DNA of 64,000 bases from Bugulina stolonifera (taxonomy: Eukaryota > Bryozoa > Gymnolaemata > Cheilostomatida > Bugulidae): the NCBI GenBank assembly GCA_935421135.1, contig OW285192.1, positions 1,097,501-1,161,500 of the forward strand. Reading direction: 5' to 3'. Every line of letters starts with the position of its first letter. Within the stretch, counting starts at the first letter, position 1. Of the stretch, positions 48,808 to 61,570 are shown piece after piece. The notes beneath the pieces were generated by a model, which worked only from the letters and a program-made list of their open reading frames with translations, was not told where the DNA came from and made no database searches. A program made the position numbers and the translations under genes.

Positions 48808-48860
48808 CAAAATGATCCAGTTAGTTTACATACTGCACTGACTCCGCAGCAGTCATGTAG
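48808..48860 (-). other. Possible 5' UTR exon of the lipoxygenase gene
   Basis: A strong donor (TTTTG then GTGAGT) lies at 48808 on the minus strand, about 0.4 kb upstream of the acceptor at 48400 that opens the first coding exon. The only frame across it (MTAAESVQYVN) stops quickly, which would make a short upstream ORF. The 5' boundary is a guess. Confidence 0.35.
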
Positions 48861-49744
48861 TAACTAGGTAACACTACATGAATACACATAATATAGCCTA
48901 CGACATACAGCGAATGCACATCAGAATAACTGTGTAATGTATTATAATTGTATATTTGTTATAATTTGGGATTACATGATTTAGACTGTAACTGTATAGT
49001 AGATGTAATAGAGTATTTATAGGCCTGTATAATATAGCTCCCTAATAGCCCAAGATACACAGCCGGTAGCTACATACAAAAATATGACCAAATATCTGTG
49101 CAGGAACAAAATATGTTTAATCTACCCATTTACATGTATATTTACTTGAATTGATAATATAATTGAGTTAAATACTTTATAAAAACATTGTTTTACCTGT
49201 TGTAGGAAGTGGAAACATGTCCCTAATTATCCAATACTGTTCTGCAACCCATCACTATCCCTATCAGTAACCTTAGCAAATTGAGCTGCTCTCTAACGTC
49301 ATCATGCGCCACTTGTAGATGTACTATATGCAGTGTTCTGAATGACTCTTTTAGTAACTAGTTATGAAACACCATTGCTTTGCCCATTGGAATTATATTT
49401 ATTGGATTATTTGGCTTTGAAGCTAGAAGCTAGTATATAAATTTAATGAAAATCTAGAGGAAATAGAAAGTTTTTGGGTAAGCTGGTGCAAGATCTCAGA
49501 GTCTGAAGCATCCCCTAAATTGGGAGACCTGACTGAGCAGTGTAGACCACAGAGGAGTGTAGATTATGGACACTAATAAGCTATGACTGATCACACCAGG
49601 ATGATGTTAGGAGAGGACAACTTCATATGATAATCAACATGTGCTGGGTGCCCAATCATGTAGTTTTAGTATACACTACACAGTGCTGTACTCAGCCATC
49701 CTATCTCCTGAGCATTCTAAGCTGAAGCTTGTGTTGGCTACAGC

Positions 49745-49937
49745 AGGAGCTGGGCAGGGGCAGTGGGCAGGGGCAGTGGGCAGGGGGAGTGGGTAGGGGG
49801 AGTGGACAGGGGGAGTGGACAGGGGGAGTGGACAGGGGGAGTGGACAGGGGAAGTGGACAGGGGGAGTGGACAGGGGGAGTGGACAGGGGGAGTGGACAG
49901 GGGGAGTGGACAGGGGGAGTGGACAGGGGGAGTGGAC
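49745..49937. repeat. 13-bp G-rich minisatellite
   Basis: About 14 copies of GGGGGAGTGGACA and variants. Four or more G4-G5 runs per 52 bp could form G-quadruplexes on the plus strand. Confidence 0.93.
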
Positions 49938-50737
49938 CGGTCACCTAAATGGCAGTAGGTTCAATAGGTCACCTTATCAGCAAACTATGCTACACTGGGT
50001 TATAACAGGCTGCATTTGTGACAAATTATTAGTCAGTTTTATTGGTTGATGAATGACATTATGCTCCATAATAATTATATATGTATAAAGATATAATATA
50101 ATTGTCATTGATAATATTGTACTATCATTATAATGCATAGTAATACATATATAAACATACATTACATACTATATTACTAATGAGATACACCCTGTTCAGT
50201 AGCTATATATGACATGTACTAGAGTATATGTTACTAGTGCTTGTAATACATATACAATATACATGTGGGAGTATTATAATACTATAAGAGCAAGAGTAGT
50301 GTTGTTCAAATGAGATGTTCGAAGAGAATGTAAAATTATGGATTACATGATAATATATCATACAGTGGATGCACACTATAGACACATATTATATCTATGT
50401 CTATGGCAGGCAGATGTAAACCACAGACATATATCTATGTTTATGGCAAGCAGATGCACACCATAGACATAATATCTGTCTATGGCAGGCAGATGCACAC
50501 CTGGTAAAGCAAGAATGTAAAGTTCAGAATGGAATATTATACTAATATATGGTACATGCAGATAATATTATATAAATGTTGAGCCAGTTCCCAAAATAGA
50601 TATTGAGCAAATATAATAGTTATATCACATAGTAGGAGGCTATACATACATTGTAGGTGTGTACGTATGTGTGTACACTAGTCATAGGTTCAGTGTTGAT
50701 ACGATACACACAATGTAATAGTTACTGTGTCCACGTA

Positions 50738-51259
50738 AGTACGAGTTACTAAGTACTAGTTATTAAGTACTAGTTACTAAGTACTAGTTACTAAGTACGA
50801 GTTACCAAGTACTAGTTACTAAGTACGAGTTACTAAGTACTAGTTACTAAGTACGAGTTACTAAGTACTAGTTATTAAGTACTAGTTACTAAGTACTAGT
50901 CACTAAGTACGAGTTACTAAGTACTAGTTATTAAGTACTAGTTACTAAGTACTAGTTACTAAGTACGAGTTACTAAGTACTAGTTACTAAGTGCGAGTTA
51001 CTAAGTACTAGTTATTAAGTACTAGTTACTAAGTACTAGTCACTAAGTACGAGTTACTAAGTACTAGTTATTAAGTACTAGTTACTAAGTACTAGTTACT
51101 AAGTACGAGTTACTAAGTACTAGTCACTAAGTACTAGTTACTAAGTACTAGTCACTAAGTACTAGTTACTAAGTACTAGTTATTAAGTACTAGTTACCAA
51201 GTACTAGTTACTAAGTACGAGTTACTAAGTACTAGTTACTAAGTACGAGTTACTAAGTG
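50738..51259. repeat. 14-bp minisatellite in the GPCR 3' flank
   Basis: About 37 copies of TACTAAGTACTAGT and variants, ending 12 bp from the GPCR stop codon, so it probably forms much of the 3' UTR. Confidence 0.94.
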
Positions 51260-51270
51260 AATGATAAAAC

Positions 51271-53912
51271 TCAGCTTTGGTTGATCCTTAACTCCTCCTC
51301 AGGTTCAGGTTTGGTGGGGCAGACAGGGGCATCCTGCTGTGCCTCGTACTCCCCAACCACATCCCTCTGACGAATACAAAGGCTACGAACTTGTAGCTAC
51401 AAGAATTAGGCCATACAATACACATTCATACCATAATACGTGGAAACTTTATATCACCGAGTTACTCGTATATCAAATAGTTGTTTTAACAGATAGCAGG
51501 ACAATAGAGATTGATGTTGAAATACTATTCAACGTCTGGGAGTGTTCGCCATACGGAGAAAACAACCAACTACCGTAGTGTAGTGCCAGAATAGCATACG
51601 GGGCCTATTAAAGATACAGTCAGAGGGCCAGAGAGTGTAGTCTAAGAATTAGCATGTGATCTGAAGGAATAGCATGTGTCTATAGCCATAGGATGTGATC
51701 TATAGCTATAGCATGTGATCTATAGCTACAGCATATGATTAATAGATATATCGTTATGATCCATAGCTATAGCATGTGATCCATAGCTATAGCATGTGCT
51801 CCATACCTGTAGCATATGATCTATAGCTATAGCATGTGATCTATAGCTATAGCATGTGATCTATAGCTATAGCATGTGATCTATAGCTATAGCATGTGAT
51901 CTATAGCTATAGCATGTGCTCCATAGCTGTAGCATATGATCTATAGCTATAGCATGTGATCTATAGCTATAGCATGTGATCTATAGCTATAGCAATTAAT
52001 TCCTATATATCTCATATGCTCTATTAGCTATAGCATGTGACCTATAACTATAGCATGTGATCTATAGCCATAGCATATGATCTATAGCATGTGTGCTATA
52101 GCTATAATATTTGTGATCTAAGGCGGAAGTAACTATGGAGTGAGGAATACCTTAAAGTTGGACCAGCGAAGCTCATTCAACGTCTGTCTGTTGAGTCCGA
52201 AGGCGCAAGCATTGACTGTACCCTGGCTGGCGATAGACAAGGAGTGGAGAAGCGAGAGAGCGAATACAGGGTCGTTATTGCTGGCAGCATTCTGTATCCT
52301 GATGGAGCAGACAATGGATAATAGACTGAGAGACACCAGATCAAAGCTTATATTATGCAGGTCATGGCACGACTCCTAAGGCTAAATCTGAGAAAATTGG
52401 TTCGCCCAAATTATAGAAAATCAGAACTATGTTTCCTACAAGCGTGTATTGATAACATGTAAATAAAACGTATTACTAGCTGCTTTCGGTTAATGTAGCG
52501 GCAGTGTAACGGCCACAGAATCTGAAGACCTAGTTAACACAGTAACCAATCAGGATATCTACATCTAGTAAGAATGTGATGATATACAGCGTAGAAACTA
52601 CATGTAAGTGTATACAGTTGATATACATGTAGTAGTACTTGTAGACTCTAGCTGAGTATGTAGTACAGTAATAGAGTGTATAGGTGTGCATACCAACCTG
52701 TTTATTAGAGGGAAGATATTGAGAGCGAGATAGAGGTAAGGGTAGAGTCTAAGAGGGCTCAACTCTGCCATTAGTCTTTGCTGTAACCATGTATAGTATA
52801 CATGTATAAGTATGATATACTAGTAGCATATATATATGTATAAGTGTGATATACTAGTAGTATATATGTGTATAAATATGATATACTAGTAGTATATACA
52901 TGTATAAGTATGATATATTAGTAGTATATACATGTATAAGTATGATATACTAGTAGTATATACATGTATAAATATGATACACTAGTAGTATATACGTGTA
53001 TAAGTGTGATATACTAGTAGTATATACATGTATAAATATGATACACTAGTAGTATATACATGTATAAGTATGATATATTAGTAGTATATACATGTATAAG
53101 TATGATATACTAGTAGTATATACATGTATAAATATGATATACTAGTAGTATATACATGTATAAGTATGATATACTAGTAGTATATACATGTATAAGTATG
53201 ATATATTAGTAGTATATACACGTATAAGTATGATATACCAATAGAAGTACCTGCGTATGCTCCGTCTCATGGCTGTATATACCACCAGTGTTCTTAGCTC
53301 TCTTATGTACCATATAGACCATGTGAGAATTGAGTACAATTATAACCACCAGCATAATAAATAGAGGGATGTACCACGCACCAAACCTCCATGCAGTATC
53401 GTCTATCCAACTGAAATATACAATGTTGTCTCACTATATAGCACTGGAACAGTCATAAACATACATAACATTAATTCCTACAGCAAGTCTCAAATACTAC
53501 AAGGAAAGAAACTGCAGGCCCCTTTGTTGGTCAGTCATGGCTTGACTTACACATTGTGCAGTAAAGCATACTAGCCAGGATTTCTACAACAATTGTTACA
53601 TAGGGAGTAGCTCTAGAAGATACATTATATGTAATGGTTGTATTTATATAAACTGTAACTTACCACCATGCGCCTGATGGACCATAGTGGTTATCATCTA
53701 TGAAAGGTATACAGGACGCAATAATAGGTACACCCCAGCATATTATGTGGAACACCCTGTAATACCAATTGTAGATAATGTACATACTGCAGACATTATA
53801 CAATGTAGGCCTATTTTGCAAAAGTTCAACGTCAGTAATCGCAAAACTACTACTACTAGCACTACTACTACCAATGCTACTACTACTGCTACTACTACTA
53901 CTGCTGCTGCTG

Positions 53913-53953
<41 letters not shown>

Positions 53954-53974
53954 ACTACTACTACTACTACTACA

Positions 53975-54010
<36 letters not shown>

Positions 54011-54107
54011 GCTACTGCTGCTACTACTACTACTACTACTACTACAACTACTACTGCTACTGCTACTGCTACTGCTGCTGCTGCTGCTGCTACTGCTACC
54101 ACTACCA

Positions 54108-54164
<57 letters not shown>

Positions 54165-57100
54165 GTACTTACCACTCTTTATTATCCAGCTTCACATCCT
54201 TCAATATACTCAAATAGAGAGTCAATGTGATCATAAACATCCACATCAGCACCGACCAATCTGCACAATACAATTTGTTATCGAAATAATTATACGTAGA
54301 CCTGGTACATGTGACATAGGTATACAACCCTTAGAACTGGTGCTGTTAGTGTACATGATATATATAACCCATAGAACTGGTGCTGTTAGTGTACATGGTA
54401 TATACAACCCATAGAACTGGTGCTGTTAGTGTACATGGTATATACAACCCATAGAACTGGTGCTGTTAGTGTACATGATATATACAACCCATAGAACTGG
54501 TGCTGTTAGTGTACATGATATATACAACCCATAGAACTGGTGCTGTTAGTGTACATGATATATATAACCCATAGAACTGGTGCTGTTAGTGTACATAATA
54601 TATATAACCCTTAAAACTGGTGCTGTTAGTGTACATGGTATACAACCCATAGAACTGGAGCTGTTAGTGTACATGATATATACCATGTATAACCCATAGA
54701 ACTGGTGCTGTTAATGCAAATGATATATACAACCCATAGAACTGGTGATGTTAGTGTAAATGATATATACAACCCATAGAACTGGTGCTGTTAGTGTAAA
54801 TGAGACATAAAACTCCAATAATGCTACTGTTTATGTGCTACCAGCATCACAGAACACAACAGTGTTCCAGCTGTTATCACCATCCAGCATGACTAAGATA
54901 GGACAACTTCGAAAATGCTACCAAATGTTAGCATAGGCTGGACTGTCAGAATCGAAATGGTGTATATTTTGAAGAGAGGAGACTGGATTTTGCAGGCTTG
55001 TGCATAGTAGTGCACACACATAAGGCAGCAGGGTGCTTTACCTGCAAAGTTAGTTATGAAACCTTGGAATGTACAGAGAGCTCCATCTTCATGTAAATCT
55101 CCCTGAAAAAGAGAATAATTGAGAATGTGACATTGCAGTTTACAGAACTAGGTGTACTTACTAAGATAATGGGTAGAGCCTCACCTTGGAGTATGTCAGT
55201 GGTATTACGTATACCATGTGCTTAGACAAGTCGTATTTACAGTGTTGTACTTACTATTATAATATGCTATAGTTACAAGTGAAACAGGTACTGAGTGTAC
55301 AGTACTTACTATTATATTATGCTATAGCTGAGAGAAAGGCTGCTATTGAGAATACAGTATTTAGGCCTACTAGTAGGCTACATAATTATGCCTTAGCTGA
55401 GAGAAATATTGCTATTGAGCGTACAGTACTTACTATTATATATGCTATAGCAGAGAGTAAGGTTGCTATTGAGTGTACAGTACTTACTATCATATATGCT
55501 ATAGCAGAGAGTAAGGCTGCTATTGAGTGTACAGTACTTACTATTATATATGCTATAGCTGAGAGTAAAGCCGCTAACGTCATGTACAAGATGATTCTCT
55601 GAAAAATAATAATATTACAAATAATAACATGATAGTACAATAATAGAAGATATACTAGAGATATGCGTATTAGCTATGCTCTAGTGCTATTAAATAGCAC
55701 CGGGTAGAATTATCGTCCGCATAAATAATTGGCATGAAATCTACATATCAATAAATTGTACGTGAACAACCATAATGTTGTATATGTGTATATATAATAA
55801 CTATTATGTAGCTGACATCTGTACTGGTAGTGTACATATACATAAATTTATATACACATACGCTCGTATAAACACACATACATGTGTATGTACATGTACA
55901 TGTACATACACATACATGTGTATGTACATGTACATGTAACATACTATATTATTATATTCATATTACTATACTTGGTACATGGAGGCTACAAGTTGATACT
56001 GATTCATTGCATTCTATTTCTCAACAGCCTTAGCAACATAACAACCAAATGTTTATGTTACCATAGTAACCACAGTACTGGAGTCACTACAATGTCTTAC
56101 ACACTATACATAGTACACACTTTACCATATAGCCACTGTATCCTATAGTCTAGATACAAAATGAATCTGACAGCACATACCTGGATGAAACTGGAGTACT
56201 TCCTGTAGACGAGGATAACCGTGAGCATGAGAAGGCTAAACGACAATAGGATTCAGTGTTAGATGTGTGACAGTATAGTACATTAATGTATTAATTAACA
56301 TATACTGCATAATTGATGCATGGGAAACAATGGTATCTACAGCAAGCACAATATGATCAAGTTATACATTCATGTTGTTTATAGTACACTGCACAGTAGA
56401 GAGGGCTACATGGAATATACGCTGTGTAATATACTATACAGATACAGTAATACATCTACATGTACACCTATGTATAATAGTAGCTTACATACAGTGTATT
56501 GTACTTACATATGTATAGTAGTAGCTTACATACAGTGTATTGTACTTACATATGTATAGTAGTAGCTTACACAGAGTGTATTGTACTTACATGTGTATAG
56601 TAGTAGCTTACATAGAGTGTATTATACTTACATATGTATATAGTAGTAGCTTACATAGAGTGTATTGTACTTACCATCCTAGAACTGAAATGGATGCTGC
56701 TACTCTCTTTGCTATTATAACAGCATCCTGAAACCAGCATGTAAATATTAATACACATATATATAGTACATTGTATATCAGTGTGTAAGTATATCTTCAT
56801 ATATGTATATAGTACATTGCATATCAGTGTGTAAGTATATCTTCATACATGTATATAGTACATTGTATATCAGTGTGTAAGTATATCTTCATATATGTAT
56901 ATAGTACATTGTATATCAGTGTGTAAGTATATCTTCATATATGTATATAGTACAATGTATATCAGTGTGTAAGTATATCTTCATACATGTATATAGTACA
57001 TTGTATATCAGTGTGTAAGTATATCTTCATACATGTATATAGTACATTGTAAATCAGTGTGTAAGTATATCTTCATATATGTATATAGTACATTGTATAT

Positions 57101-60100
57101 CAGTGTGTAAGTATATCTTCATATATGTATATAGTACATTGTATATCAGTGTGTAAGTATATCTTCATATATGTATATAGTACATTGTATATCAGTGTGT
57201 AAGTATATCTTCATATATGTATATAGTACATTGTATATCAGTGTGTAAGTATATCTTCATATATGTATATAGTACATTGTATATCAGTGTGTAAGTATAT
57301 CTTCATACATATATATAGTACATTGTATATCAGTGTGTAAGTATATCTTCATACATATATATAGTACATTGTATATCAGTGTGTAAGTATATCTTCATAT
57401 ATGTATATAGTACATTGTATATCAGTGTGTAAGTATATCTTCATACATATATATAGTACATTGTATATCAGTGTGTAAGTATATCTTCATACATATATAT
57501 AGTACATTGTATATCAGTGTGTAAGTATATCTTCATATATGTATATAGTACATTGTATATCAGTGTGTAAGTATATCTTCATACATGTATATAGTACATT
57601 GTATATCAGTGTGTAAGTATATCTTCATACATGTATATAGTACATTGTATATCAGTGTGTAAGTATATCTTCATACATGTATATAGTACATTGTATATCA
57701 GTGTGTAAGTATATCTTCATATATGTATATAGTACATTGTAAATCAGTGTGTAAGTATATCTTCATATATGTATATAGTACATTGTATATCAGTGTGTAA
57801 GTATATCTTTATACATGTATATAGTACATTGTATATCAGTGTGTAAGTATATCTTCATATATGTATATAGTACATTGTATATCAGTGTGTAAGTATATCT
57901 TCATATATGTATATAGTACATTGTATATCAGTGTGTAAGTATATCTTCATATATGTATATAGTACATTGTATATCAGTGTGTAAGTATATCTTCATACAT
58001 GTATATAGTACATTGCATATCAGTGTGTAAGTATATCTTCATATATGTATATAGTACATTGTATATCAGTGTGTAAGTATATCTTCATATATGTATATAG
58101 TACATTGTATATCAGTGTGTAAGTATATCTTCATACATGTATATAGTACATTGTATATCAGTGTGTAAGTATATCTTCATATATGTATATAGTACATTGT
58201 ATATCAGTGTGTAAGTATATCTTTTTACATGTATATAGTACATTGTATATCAGTGTGTAAGTATATCTTCATATATGTATATAGTACATTGTATATCAGT
58301 GTGTAAGTATATCTTTATACATGTATATAGTACATTGTATATCAGTCTGTAAGTATATCTTCATACATGTATATAGTACATTGTATATCAGTGTGTAAGT
58401 ATATCTTCATATATGTATATAGTACATTGTATATCAGTGTGTAAGTATATCTTCATACATGTATATAGTACATTGTATATCAGTGTGTAAGTATATCTTC
58501 ATATATGTATATAGTACATTGTATATCAGTGTGTAAGTATATCTTCATATATGTATATAGTACATTGGATATCAGTGTGTAAGTATATCTTCATATATAC
58601 ATACTACATACTGTTTATACAATGTATATAGTGCATATTGAATAACAAAACAAGAAGCATTTTTATATTTTGATGCTTATCCAGGCAACATCATTAGAGG
58701 ATAGATGTACATGGGTTGGCCATTTATCCTCTGGTGATGATGCTTTGATAAGCAACAAAATAGAAAAATGAGTCTTGTTTTATTATTCATCATAAAAATA
58801 TGAGTTCACACCAACATTTTCCTACATGTATATAATATGGTAGTACAAGCATCACTCAGTACACAGCATACTACACCTGATGTATTAGAGAGAGGAGAGG
58901 TGGGCCTACTAGTTATTCATTTACACCACCAATGGGTAAGAATGGGTAATAACAGATAATGATGATGAATAGGCTATAGATATAACTATGGGCATAGATT
59001 AAATTTGACTTCCCAACACATTGAGAATAACAACTTGTTGACATTCAGTGACCTCTGTTGATTACATTTCAAGTAAACAACGATTTATACTCCAAACATG
59101 ATTGTACCAACTTCTCTAGGCTGTACAGTGGAGTAGTACACTGTATTATATGTAGTGGAGCAGTACACTATATTATATGCCGCACTTCCTTCCGTTATTG
59201 AGTTAGGTGCAGAAGTCGGAAAATTTGAGATATCCTTTGTTCTTCGCCAAAACTGAAGCAGGAAAAGTTGTCTTCTTTATATTTTGTTGATTGACTGCCC
59301 TAACCCCAAACAAGGAACTAAAGATATCTAAATTTCTCCACCACTGCACCTAACAGCCACTATTTCAGATGGGACATGACACCCACATCTGAATACAATC
59401 CCCACACACAGCATTGCTGATCGGAGAAATATTGCTTCTTCTACGTTGCGTATGCTCTCCACACTGGGTAGTGTGCTATTTGGGGGGGGGGGGGGGGGGG
59501 TTTGTAAGGTAGTCCGCACTAGGAAGTGAATTAGTCCACATGGAGTGGTGCGTAGCAGATGAGGGCTTTTTCCAGACAGAAGTAGCAGATTAGTACAATG
59601 CCAAATCTTTTCTCATAATAATTCGATAACAGTCGTATTATAGTCACTAGAGGAAATAACTGTGACTATGATAACAAGACTGGAGTCAAAATTTTAGGAC
59701 AATAAATTCAAAATAATAATTTAGTACTCCGCAGTAACATTGAACTTTCCGCCCCATACCAACATCTTTAAAGAAATAGCAGAGTAGAAAACCAGTAGTT
59801 GAAATGACCCATTGCCTATTTCTACATCGGATTATAACCTGACTGTAAGAGACGATGAAATGACCAGAGTACCACAATCACCCCAGTGAGTGGGCCGTAT
59901 CTACCACCGCACAGGGTATTATGGATACAATTTTTATGGACACCAGGTTAGTCTATTTGACTGCTGATTATCCCAATGGGAAGGAATAGGAGTCAGTCTC
60001 AATATAAGCTCATAGATGTCAAGTTATGCATCTGGGACCATGTTGGATAGTAAAACTTGGGCAAAACTGGCAAATAGTCTCAGATGATAGTGTATATATC

Positions 60101-61570
60101 AATATTTGTAAACCTATAGATAGAGAGTTTACTTGTATATACATGTATGTATAGGCCCCATGTTGTGGTATTATGATAGTCATGATAGTCCCATTGGGAT
60201 AATCAGCAGTCAAATAGACTAACCTGGTGTCCATAAAAATTGTATCCATAATACCCTGTGCGGTGGTAGATACGGCCTACTCTGAACCGAGAAAAGATCA
60301 AACAGTTTTTTTAATTATTTTACTACATTTTATAATAACAATTCTATGTACAAAGGTTGATCTATTTTTAATTTTTATTGTAAACATTTCATTTCTGACC
60401 GATTGCGGTACTTTTGAGTGTAGATAAAAATAAAATACTAAAAAAAAAAAAATACTAAATACTAGATAAGATAGGCCTAATAGCTACCAACAGCAGCATT
60501 CTAGTTAGATGTACAAGTAGTGCAATAGTAGCCTTAGTGTATGTACCCTGCAGGACAATTACATAGTAGGCTATATAGGCCCTAGTAGGCCTATTATGAC
60601 ACAGACTCTGAGCAGGAGATTCTAGTCAGTAGATTTTATACTGTACAAATTCTCAACCTCTAAACAGAACAGCTCACCTTTCCAACCTATTTTTCATGCT
60701 CAGATTCTTCTTTATCTTACTTGCCTTTTGGTATTATTGTACTGGCATTAGCCAACCCGAGGCAGTTATCAGTTATCGCTTGACCTCGACTCGTTATGGG
60801 CAACCGCACCAGAGCTATAGCAACCTTATTGCTAGATTAACCTCCCACCTTTTCCTTAAGACATACTACTCTTTCTCGAGCTTTGATTCGAGCTTTGTGC
60901 GAGCTCTACTAACCTATTGGGGGTGGGGGAAAGATTAGTACTTGTGTAGGCCTGCATGTAAGATGCATTTTCGTTTATTTTTACTGATCACATTTGTTGT
61001 TTGAGGCCAATAGGTCATTTGACATACTCTGGAATGAGGATCACCTTTTTCCTCAGCTAAAACTGCAATGTGCAAGTAGTCCGCTGCTTATATTTTAGAA
61101 ACAGAGCGACCAGAAACAACAAGTTGGGCCGCTCCGAGCTGCAGAAGTAGGTCTACCTATTGTCAGGTGTGCCTTTAGGTAGGATTACAGTACAGGACAA
61201 AGTAATCAAGTCTTCTTAACTTGGTTAAAAGTCCAACAAATTTCTACATAATCAGACATGCTAACAATGAGCATGAAATATCGCTGATCCAGGCCTATTT
61301 ACGACATTAACATAACCCAGGCAGCATTGGGTGGCATTGTTTTCTCATTGAATCTTTGCTCCCAAAAAACCAGTTAACTGTGTTTAAACAGGTAGCATAA
61401 GCATAATACAAATTAGATGGGCCCTACTAATACTAAACTATTACTTGTACTGTATACCCAAGCTTACAAAGCCGATGGTGAAGGTTACACATTACTATAC
61501 TTACACATTGTTCGGTATTATCAAATAAATCGCACGTTTTGTCCACTGAAGAGTCATTACTAGAGAACAT
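51271..61570 (-). CDS. GPR157 / cAMP-receptor-like seven-transmembrane GPCR, complete, 319 aa
   Basis: Exons: 61570-61505, 56727-56675, 56235-56181, 55598-55542, 55102-55042, 54260-54173, 53756-53664, 53410-53251, 52780-52698, 52298-52151 and 51366-51271. They total 960 nt with agreeing phases. The 22-residue extracellular N-terminus (MFSSNDSSVDKTCDLF) has one NDS sequon. Helices are approximately 23-50, 59-80, 93-118, 127-145, 168-190, 222-240 and 252-275. Family signatures: CTFQGF before TM3 (Cys87), LYLSI at the end of TM3, WGVPII in TM4, and the WCWID motif in extracellular loop 2 (Cys158, presumably disulfide-bonded to Cys87). YPYLYLALNIFPLINR is TM6 and SIASQGTVNACAFGL is TM7. These match GPR157 and the Dictyostelium cAR/class E group. 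The short acidic C-tail contains KPEPEEELR. Ligand and G protein are unknown. Most introns are largely filled by minisatellites. Confidence 0.9.
51660..52115. repeat. 20-bp minisatellite
   Basis: About 21 copies of CTATAGCTATAGCATGTGAT; the unit contains the palindrome CTATAGCTATAG. It fills most of the last GPCR intron. Confidence 0.93.
52795..53240. repeat. 32-bp minisatellite
   Basis: About 13 copies of a unit containing ATGTATAAGTATGATATACT. It fills the GPCR intron between exons 53410-53251 and 52780-52698 from 11 bp past the donor. Confidence 0.94.
53848..54166. repeat. (ACT)n/(GCT)n trinucleotide array
   Basis: About 105 triplets, mostly TAC with CTG/GCT blocks, beginning at the donor (GTAAGTACTAGTAGTAG on the minus strand) of GPCR exon 54260-54173. 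Poly-Ser, poly-Leu, poly-Thr and poly-Val frames here are artefacts. Confidence 0.97.
54312..54810. repeat. 40-bp minisatellite
   Basis: About 12 copies of a unit containing CCATAGAACTGGTGCTGTTA, in the GPCR intron between exons 55102-55042 and 54260-54173. Confidence 0.95.
55255..55560 (-). repeat. 54-bp array of duplicated exon 3' end plus 5' splice site (GPCR exon 4)
   Basis: On the minus strand GPCR exon 4 ends in CAGCTATAGCATATATAATA followed by GTAAGTACTGTACACTCAATA. The 54-bp unit (33 bp of exon plus 21 bp of intron) recurs in the intron: two near-exact copies, one degraded copy, then two more, each intact copy keeping GTAAGTAC. Because 54 is divisible by three and the intron piece has no stop, the first copies stay in frame with TM2. 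Confidence 0.9.
56455..56674 (-). repeat. About 42-bp array seeded at the donor of GPCR exon 2
   Basis: On the minus strand exon 2 ends GGATG and continues GTAAGTACAATACACT. Four further copies in the intron carry ATGTAAGTA(C/T)AATACACT followed by a GTAAGC and a TA-rich tail. Each copy keeps a GTAAGT hexamer, one G shorter than the real junction. Confidence 0.85.
56750..58603. repeat. 46-bp minisatellite, about 40 copies
   Basis: The unit contains TATCAGTGTGTAAGTATATC, so on the plus strand each copy has a GTGTAAGTAT string. Variation is limited to a few positions (ATATAT/ACATGT). It lies in GPCR intron 1, directly upstream of exon 2. Confidence 0.97.
59203..59353. mobile_element. Short MITE, TTAGGTGCAG family
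   Basis: Left end TTAGGTGCAGAAGTCGGAAA and inverted right end TTAGGTGCAGTGGTGGAGAA, continuing as imperfect terminal inverted repeats of about 40 bp. The core CCTTTGTTCTTCGCCAAAA is shared with 27686-27819. It lies in GPCR intron 1. Confidence 0.65.
59893..60277. repeat. 89-bp perfect inverted repeat with 207-bp spacer
   Basis: 59893-59981 and 60189-60277 are exact reverse complements over 89 bp (the left arm starts GGCCGTATCTACCACCGCAC). The 207-bp spacer is ordinary non-coding sequence. It lies in GPCR intron 1. No target duplication was seen. Perfect arms imply recent origin or continuing gene conversion between them. Confidence 0.93.

Larger units (their letters stand above)
48401..51270. 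other. Region between the lipoxygenase and GPCR genes
   Basis: No coding exon seen. It holds the putative lipoxygenase 5' UTR exon, the G-rich array at 49745 and the 14-bp array that reaches the GPCR stop codon. Confidence 0.55.
58604..61504. other. Remainder of GPCR intron 1
   Basis: Contains the 59203-59353 MITE, a run of 19 G at 59482-59500, the 89-bp inverted repeat and an A-run near 60440. No exon was recognised, and the phases of exons 1 and 2 join directly. Confidence 0.6.

Noticed and set aside
51339..51578. Plus-strand frame overlapping the last GPCR exon
   Set aside because: Antisense to a supported coding exon and otherwise intronic.
53660..54230. Poly-Ser, poly-Leu, poly-Thr and poly-Val frames
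   Set aside because: Translation of a trinucleotide array. Only the flanking GPCR exons 53664-53756 and 54173-54260 are real.
56750..58603. Regular 46-bp repeats as a CRISPR or centromeric satellite
   Set aside because: No unique spacers, so not CRISPR. At 1.9 kb within one intron it is an ordinary minisatellite.
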